From JBCCFK01 sp965262315 (lineage in GTDB: Bacteria; Actinomycetota; Acidimicrobiia; Acidimicrobiales; UBA8592): a DNA stretch of 11,004 bases. The stretch lies in assembly GCA_965262315.1 (NCBI GenBank), contig CBDHFJ010000122.1:1-11004 (forward strand), written 5' to 3'. How positions within the stretch are numbered: the stretch's first letter is position 1; each line of letters begins with the position of its first letter. The notes under the pieces are model-generated. The model worked only from the letters and a program-made list of their open reading frames with translations. It was not told the DNA's origin and did no database searches. The position numbers were made by a program, and so were the translations under genes. Shown here piece after piece: positions 7,549 to 11,004 of this stretch.

Positions 7549-7977
7549 TCAGGCGATCACCGCCAGGGGTTCACCACCTCGACTCCGTCGAAGCGGTCGA
7601 AGTCCTTCAGGTCGCGGGTCACGACCGTCATGTCGTTGCACCAGCGCCGTGGCCCCGATCAGCGCGTCTCGAAACGGGGCAGGATTCGGCACGTGCAACG
7701 CAGCAGCTCTGCGCGCCGTTCGCTCGTCCACGGCGAGCACGCGGCTCTCGAAGGCCGCAGCCACGCTCTGGTCGAGCCACTGCCGGAGCAGCGCGCCCTG
7801 CGCGGCATCGGATCGCTCCATCAGGAGCACACCGTGTTCGAGCTCGTGGATCGTGATTGCCGAGATGAACAGCTGCGCCGAGGGCACCTCTGCTGCCCAC
7901 TCGGCGACGCCGGCATCTGCACGTCCCGAACGGACCTTGCGGAGCTCGCTCACGACGTTGGTGTCGAGCAGGAACAT
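7549..7977 (-). CDS. vapC: VapC/FitB-like PIN-domain toxin, 3' end frameshifted
   Basis: This is a predicted PIN-domain ribonuclease toxin. It opens with LLDTNVVSELRK, giving catalytic D5. E45 in TIHELEHG and D104 in FRDALIGATAL follow at the usual places. After residue 113 (ATALV) the frame reads an Arg-rich tail to the TGA at 7549. Deleting one base, the G at 7638 on the plus strand, restores NDMTVVTRDLKDF, the fourth acidic site. It also restores a natural end (VVNPWR) at the TGA at 7557, for a 139-residue protein. As read, the last PIN acidic motif is missing and the toxin is probably inactive, unless the extra base is a sequencing error. Its ATG overlaps the antitoxin TGA as ATGA, so translation is likely coupled. 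The DTNVVSE start favours the FitB-like subgroup. Confidence 0.87.
   Translation of the reverse strand: MFLLDTNVVSELRKVRSGRADAGVAEWAAEVPSAQLFISAITIHELEHGVLLMERSDAAQGALLRQWLDQSVAAAFESRVLAVDERTARRAAALHVPNPAPFRDALIGATALVQRHDGRDPRPEGLRPLRRSRGGEPLAVIA
7638..7638 (-). other. Frameshift in PIN toxin (one extra base)
   Basis: On the minus strand gtgcaacgacatg reads V-Q-R-H. Without the c it reads gtg aac gac atg and continues as TVVTRDLKDF with correct PIN-family spacing from ATALV. A loss of two bases would also explain the shift, but a one-base gain fits the spacing better. Confidence 0.75.
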
Positions 7978-8228
7978 CAGTCGAAGCTCGCGGGCCGGGC
8001 CGGCTCGTCGCTCTTCGGCGCGACGAACTCGACTCTCTCGACCCCCCGAGGCTCGGCAAGGAGGTCCAGCGCCCGATTCGTCCCGACCAGCCGTTCGTAG
8101 GCGTCGAACGTCAGCAGAACGTGTGCCGGTCGGCCCCGGTCGGTGATGTAGACCGGACCGCGCTCGGCCGCCTTCTTTGCACCGCTGGTGTCCTGGTTGA
8201 ACTCTCTGCTGCTCATCCGCGTCGCCAC
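7977..8228 (-). CDS. Phd/YefM-type antitoxin of the VapC-like toxin
   Basis: This 83-residue antitoxin is predicted to bind the promoter through its N-terminal half and to block the PIN toxin with its C-terminal tail. The Phd/YefM signature is clear: SREFNQDTSGAKKAAERG near residues 7-24, then VYITDRGRPAHVLLTFDAYERL (shown in two parts: VYITDRGRPAHV and LLTFDAYERL) at about 26-47. The tail is acidic and Pro-rich. The start is the GTG at 8228, with AAGGAG at 8241-8236 and a 7-base gap; the ATG four codons later has poorer spacing. It is transcribed first and overlaps the toxin start by ATGA, the usual antitoxin-first order. A palindrome covers the -10 region, so repression by the antitoxin-toxin complex is likely. 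The antitoxin family is well supported; the exact toxin subgroup pairing is not. Confidence 0.9.
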   Translation of the reverse strand: MATRMSSREFNQDTSGAKKAAERGPVYITDRGRPAHVLLTFDAYERLVGTNRALDLLAEPRGVERVEFVAPKSDEPARPASFD

Positions 8229-8240
8229 GATCGGTCTCCT

Positions 8241-8258
8241 TGTAGATACATCTCTACA
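8241..8258. promoter_or_regulatory. Palindromic operator overlapping the antitoxin -10 box
   Basis: TGTAGA and TCTACA form a perfect 6-base inverted repeat around a 6-base spacer. The site covers three bases of the -10 box and touches the first base of the antitoxin ribosome-binding site. This is the expected place for autorepression by a Phd-type antitoxin. The surrounding sequence is GC-rich, so an A/T-rich palindrome stands out. Confidence 0.6.
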
Positions 8259-8283
8259 TTAGCTGAGTGGCCTGCGACTCCAA
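8256..8283 (-). promoter_or_regulatory. Predicted sigma-70-type promoter of the toxin-antitoxin operon
   Basis: On the minus strand TTGGAG (8283-8278) and TAATGT (8261-8256) are separated by 16 bases, matching a primary-sigma -35/-10 pair. The antitoxin ribosome-binding site starts 14 bases after the -10 box. The operator palindrome overlaps the -10 box. Confidence 0.55.
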
Positions 8284-8290
8284 CAGTCGC
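8274..8290. promoter_or_regulatory. Second inverted repeat over the -35 box
   Basis: GCGACT and AGTCGC form a perfect 6-base inverted repeat with a 5-base spacer, and the repeat contains most of the proposed -35 hexamer. Its half-site is unlike that of the -10 palindrome, so it may bind a different regulator or serve the divergent lipoprotein gene. It could also be chance in GC-rich DNA. Confidence 0.35.
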
Positions 8291-8338
8291 CTGGAGCGCT
8301 GCCGAGGTAGGCGCGGTTGCCTGTGCCACCCTTGACGG

Positions 8339-9340
8339 ATGGGTCGACGGCGGGACTTGTTCATCATCATCGCTGCCCTGTTGATCGGCGCGTGCTCGGG
8401 AGCAGCCGTGTCCGAGGATGCGGCGCCTGCGCCGACGTCTACGGCAGCCCCCGAACCGACGGCGAGCCCGCCACCAACGCCCACCTCGGAACCGACGGTG
8501 GCCTCGGCACCGACCCCCAGCCCGACCCGACTCGACTTCGGGATGCTCGCCGAGGTGGGGATGACCTTCACGGGCGAACTGCCCGATGGCTATGCGTTCT
8601 CGGCGTGGGAGGGCAACGAGTCGGCCGATGCAGCCGTCTACGAAGCGCCCGACGGGTCATCGATCGCATTCGTGCGCAGGCTGGCCCAGCTCCCCGATGG
8701 CGGCGAGTCCCGGCTGATCGACCTCGACGGCCGGCAGGTGCAGGTCATCGTCTATCCGGGACGCGCCGACCAGAACCCGCTGGGCGAGATCCGGGTGAGC
8801 GAAGAGGTCGGCTACGGGCTCCTGCTCGAGGTGGTGGGCAAGGGCGAGCCGACCGAGCAGCAAGTGATCGACATCATGCGCAGCGTTTCGTACGACCCGA
8901 GGATCGACGAGCAGTTCGACGGCTTCATCGGCGGGCCGGCGGTCGCGGTGACGTTCGAGGAGGTCCAGGCGGGCGTCGAGATCCCCATCCGGGATCCCCT
9001 CGGCCTGATCGAATCCGCCACGCTCTTCTTCGTCGACGACGCCAGCCGGCTGGGCAGCGCAACCGACGAGTTCCTGTCCACCGACCTGGCGGTGGTGAGC
9101 GACACCTTCGGCTACGACCGTGCCATCGTCGCCTCCGACCTCTTCTGCGGCCTCGCACCCGTCGTCAGCGTGTCGGAGTTCCCCAGGCGAGAGCTGCTGT
9201 CGGTCAACGTCGTGCAGTACCCCATCGGAGAATGCGAGGCCGCCGAGGTCTTCGTCGGCATCGGCCTCGATCTCACACCCGACGTCGAGGCCTACACGGT
9301 CGAGGCTGCCTACAACCCCCACCGCACCTACGGCCCGTAG
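8339..9340 (+). CDS. Secreted lipoprotein of unknown function
   Basis: This 333-residue protein has a lipoprotein signal: MGRRRD, a hydrophobic run (LFIIIAALL) and a lipobox IGAC with the acylated Cys at 19. It should be anchored on the outside of the cytoplasmic membrane. A Pro/Thr/Ser/Ala-rich linker runs from about 27 to 62. The globular part (65-333) is rich in Asp, Glu, Val and Gly. It holds two later cysteines (in LFCGLAP and IGECEAA) that could form a disulfide. The segment RLIDLDGRQVQVIVYP looks like a beta-sheet fold, but I recognise no family. The ATG at 8339 gives a complete signal peptide, and no good Shine-Dalgarno precedes it. It diverges from the antitoxin gene over a 110-base gap and is followed by a membrane protein on the same strand. 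Export and lipid modification are well supported; the role is unknown. Confidence 0.85.
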   Translation: MGRRRDLFIIIAALLIGACSGAAVSEDAAPAPTSTAAPEPTASPPPTPTSEPTVASAPTPSPTRLDFGMLAEVGMTFTGELPDGYAFSAWEGNESADAAVYEAPDGSSIAFVRRLAQLPDGGESRLIDLDGRQVQVIVYPGRADQNPLGEIRVSEEVGYGLLLEVVGKGEPTEQQVIDIMRSVSYDPRIDEQFDGFIGGPAVAVTFEEVQAGVEIPIRDPLGLIESATLFFVDDASRLGSATDEFLSTDLAVVSDTFGYDRAIVASDLFCGLAPVVSVSEFPRRELLSVNVVQYPIGECEAAEVFVGIGLDLTPDVEAYTVEAAYNPHRTYGP

Positions 9341-9492
9341 GTCGCCGACCCCGGTTGCCCGCTGGCCTGGGCCGGAGCCGCCTTGCGACTCGCGGCATCT
9401 TCGATCCCGCGACCGGGGTGGGTGCAACGAACTTGCAGCGGGGTGCTGATGCAGTGAGGGGTCGCGAGACATGGGTCTGCAAGACTTCGTCC
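9341..9492. other. Intergenic region between lipoprotein and membrane protein genes
   Basis: These 152 bases hold no convincing gene. ACCCCGGT (9348-9355) and ACCGGGGT (9412-9419) are an 8-base inverted repeat 56 bases apart. GAGGGG at 9456-9461 lies 9 bases before an ATG at 9471 that is out of frame with the favoured membrane-protein reading. No U-rich terminator was seen. Confidence 0.4.
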
Positions 9493-10028
9493 ATGGCGGC
9501 TGCATCCTCAGGCGGGGACTGGTCCCGATTCCTCTGGGAGAACCTCCGACTGGTTCTGTTTGCGCTGACGCTGCTCTTGGCGGGAGCGCTGGGGCTGCCG
9601 AGGAGCGAAACGCGAGCGCCAGCCGTTGTGGCCTTCGCTGCGGGAGCGGCCCTGGTTGGCGTGTTGGTCTTCTTGTTTCGCCGACGGTCTGCGTCCGGAC
9701 CGGCGGGCTCACCATCCTGGCTGTCGGTGACCCTCCCGCTCGTCGTTCTCGGAGGAGCGGGGTGATTGCCTTCGTGGTGGTGTGGGCGTCAGCGAGGAGC
9801 CCCGTGCGAGTTGTTGTCACGAACGCATGCGACACTCCGGTCGTTGTTGACACCCCGGACCTCGGCCTGCCCCTCGGGCCAGGAGAGGCGGCCGAGTTCG
9901 AGGCAGGCGATGGGCGCAGCTTCATCCGACTCGAGGTCTATGCCCATCCGAGGGGTGACATCGATCCCATCGAGTTGGACGTGACCAGCGCCGTCGTTCT
10001 GATGGGAGACCTGTGTCCCTCGATCTGA
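9493..10028 (+). CDS. Small membrane protein of unknown function, probable frameshift at 9762
   Basis: The first part reads from the ATG at 9493 and has two hydrophobic segments (LVLFALTLLLAGALGL and VVAFAAGAALVGVLVFLF) followed by FRRR. It stops at 9763-9765, within a third hydrophobic stretch (LPLVVLGGAG). The next frame takes up at once as VIAFVVVWASA. It then gives an exterior-looking domain to the TGA at 10026-10028 (VTNACDTPVVVDTPDLGL), with Cys near both ends. One G added to the run at 9759-9762 joins them into about 178 residues with three membrane helices and an outer C-terminal domain. Two alternatives exist. A second gene could start at the GTG at 9762 as a GTGA overlap. Or one unbroken frame from the ATG at 9471 (185 residues) could be used; its first half is Gly/Arg/Cys-rich with weaker third-position GC. 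I recognise no family. Confidence 0.6.
9759..9765 (+). other. Probable frameshift or GTGA overlap in membrane protein
   Basis: The sequence gcggggtgatt reads A-G-stop. With one more G it reads gcg ggg gtg att and continues the hydrophobic helix. Because GTGA overlaps are used at two other junctions in this window, a real two-gene overlap cannot be excluded. Confidence 0.6.
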
Positions 10029-10074
10029 TTCTTCGACTGGATCGAGCAGCGCGATGCCACGGGGCTCAGCGGAT

Positions 10075-10590
10075 TCAGCCGAGGTGGCGTTCGTAGTCGT
10101 CGATCCACCTGCGCTCACACCACGCGGGTGACTGCTGCCCGTGGAGCCGCCTGAGTACCTGCTCGGGGCTGACCGATACCAGAAGGCGTGGCATCGCCTC
10201 GATCAGGGCGTTGGCAATCTCACGAAGCTGTTCTGCCACAGTCCCATCGACCATGGTGTCCTGCGGGTACGTGCCCAGGTTCCACGGGGTGTAGCGCCAT
10301 CTGGCGGTCCCGAGCTGAGTCGCCTGGCTCGGTTGCCACTTCACAGGCCATTCCGACACGTTGCGTGACCGGGGCGCAGGCAAGCGCTCCTCGAAGTCCC
10401 GCAAACAGTCGTGTCCAACGACGAGGGTGAGTTGGAACGGCCATACGTAGCGCCGATCCGTTCGGAGAAGCGCAGCACGGAGCCCGTCAGCGGTGAACCA
10501 CAGCGACTTGCCCCAGGGCTCGAACCCGACCTCGACCAATGGCTCGACCACGAGCGGGCCGAACAGAGCGCCGAACTCCTCAGATCGCAT
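10075..10590 (-). CDS. DUF4304-like protein of unknown function
   Basis: This 171-residue soluble protein has many Trp and Arg residues. Its pattern recalls DUF4304: an N-terminal helix (FGALFGPLVVEPLVEVGF), then WGKSLWF and a beta stretch (PFQLTLVVG) that aligns with the usual strand after the lysine-glycine turn. A C-terminal helix pair ends in WCERRWIDDYERHLG. Members of that family have no settled biochemical role, and I assign none. The ATG at 10590 begins the conserved-looking part; GAGG lies only two bases upstream, which is tight. Longer in-frame starts run into the HNH gene and give Arg/Pro-rich shadow sequence. It converges on the membrane-protein gene with 46 bases between the stops. 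It lies 128 bases downstream of the HNH gene on the same strand. Confidence 0.65.
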   Translation of the reverse strand: MRSEEFGALFGPLVVEPLVEVGFEPWGKSLWFTADGLRAALLRTDRRYVWPFQLTLVVGHDCLRDFEERLPAPRSRNVSEWPVKWQPSQATQLGTARWRYTPWNLGTYPQDTMVDGTVAEQLREIANALIEAMPRLLVSVSPEQVLRRLHGQQSPAWCERRWIDDYERHLG

Positions 10591-10718
10591 CCCCTCAAGT
10601 GTCGCGCCAACGGCCCAGGTTGACAGACCTGGCAGGGACCGCCTCCATCCCGCGCATCCAGGGCGCGTCGAAGCGGCCCTGTTGGGCCTGCTTCGAGCAG
10701 GTGGGCGCGGTGAGGGGG
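10591..10718. other. Short intergenic region with a small hairpin
   Basis: CCTGCT and AGCAGG (10687-10692 and 10696-10701) form a 6-base stem with a 3-base loop, just downstream of the HNH stop. No T-tract follows on either strand, so it is not a clear intrinsic terminator. No gene is visible in the 128 bases. Confidence 0.35.
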
Positions 10719-11004
10719 TCAGGGGTCGATGGGGGTGCCGTCGGGTCTGGTGGTGACCCAGGTGCCGTCGGGGGCTCGCCAGATCGAATACCCCTTCTCT
10801 TTCCATCGGTTGTGGCGTTTGCAGGCGGGTGCGCCGGATTCGGCGTTGGTTCTTCCGCCGTCGGCGTGGCGCTGCAGGTGGTCGGTCTCACAACGGGTGA
10901 CCGGGACGTGGCAGCCGGGCCAGACGCAGGTGGTGCCGGACTGGATCCGGACCACCGACTTGAGGACGCCTTCGAAGAGGCGTTTGCGGCCGGCGTCGAT
11001 GGTG
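10719..11004 (-). CDS. HNH endonuclease-like protein of the DUF222/13E12 kind, C-terminal part
   Basis: The frame is open to the right edge, so only the last 94 residues of the protein are seen. From the edge it reads GRKRLFEGVLKSVVRIQSGT, the usual lead-in to the HNH domain of DUF222/13E12 proteins. The Cys pair in CVWPGC is followed by CETDH, which holds the catalytic His, and then by CKRHNRW. This is a complete treble-clef HNH motif with four Cys positions plausible for zinc. The tail WRAPDGTWVTTRPDGTPIDP is typical of this family. Such proteins occur in multiple copies in actinobacterial genomes, and most have no tested activity; DNA cleavage is inferred from the motif only. The GTG at 10955 is probably internal, because family sequence continues upstream of it. 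Confidence 0.85.
   Translation of the reverse strand, partial: TIDAGRKRLFEGVLKSVVRIQSGTTCVWPGCHVPVTRCETDHLQRHADGGRTNAESGAPACKRHNRWKEKGYSIWRAPDGTWVTTRPDGTPIDP

Noticed and set aside
5840..8146. Plus-strand open frame of 768 codons opposite the coiled-coil and toxin genes
   Set aside because: It begins in an Arg/Pro-rich shadow of the repeat and crosses several real minus-strand genes.
7549..8228. Toxin-antitoxin pair as a sign of a mobile element or defence island
   Set aside because: No transposase, integrase, flanking repeat or base-composition change is visible around it. Chromosomal pairs of this kind are common.
9348..9419. 8-base inverted repeat downstream of the lipoprotein gene as a terminator or attachment site
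   Set aside because: The arms are 56 bases apart, short and GC-only, so chance is likely and no T-tract or integrase supports it.
8657..9925. Minus-strand open frame of 422 codons opposite the lipoprotein
   Set aside because: It has no domain and overlaps a gene with a clear signal peptide and lipobox on the other strand.
10687..10701. Hairpin as an intrinsic terminator of the HNH gene
   Set aside because: The stem is only 6 base pairs and no T-tract follows.

Overview
The window is about 70% GC with strongly G/C-biased third codon positions. It has many GTG starts and 4-base start/stop overlaps, an HNH protein of the DUF222/13E12 kind and a PknG-type kinase. Together these point to a high-GC actinobacterium; a deep-branching lineage such as Acidimicrobiia is plausible, but no marker gene here fixes the taxon. 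It reads as ordinary chromosome. I saw no tRNA or rRNA gene, CRISPR array, insertion sequence, attachment site or replication origin.

Layout. (1) Positions 1-1013 (+) hold the C-terminal part of a superfamily II helicase that enters from the left. (2) Positions 1015-7513 (-) hold a compact five-gene operon. In transcription order it encodes a coiled-coil protein of unknown function, a PknG-like Ser/Thr kinase with zinc ribbons and TPRs, a zinc-ribbon PP2C phosphatase, a von Willebrand A (vWA) protein, and a zinc-ribbon FHA protein. Three of the four junctions are 4-base ATGA or GTGA overlaps. (3) Positions 7549-8283 (-) hold a Phd/YefM-type antitoxin and a VapC/FitB-like PIN toxin, with a readable promoter and palindromic operators. 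(4) Positions 8339-9340 (+) encode a lipoprotein, followed by a small membrane protein (9493-10028, +). (5) Positions 10075-11004 (-) hold a DUF4304-like protein and the C-terminal end of an HNH endonuclease-like protein that leaves the window on the right.

How the genes work together. The operon contains a phosphorylation writer (kinase), eraser (PP2C), reader (FHA) and a metal-dependent protein-interaction scaffold (vWA), plus a coiled-coil protein that may be an adaptor or sensor. The kinase has the PknG hallmarks: a rubredoxin-like Cys cluster, a YND catalytic loop without the HRD arginine, DVG in place of DFG, and C-terminal TPRs. The best-known PknG locus, the mycobacterial glnX-glnH-pknG cluster, pairs it with an amino-acid sensor; no solute-binding protein or membrane sensor is visible here. 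The kinase-PP2C-vWA set resembles the TerY-P triads described from comparative genomics.

Sequence quality. The kinase gene is broken twice, and the toxin and the small membrane protein once each, by single-base indels. Three of the four are restored by adding one G next to an existing G, which looks more like consensus error than gene decay. Coordinates of these genes are given as read, and the corrected protein is described in each entry.
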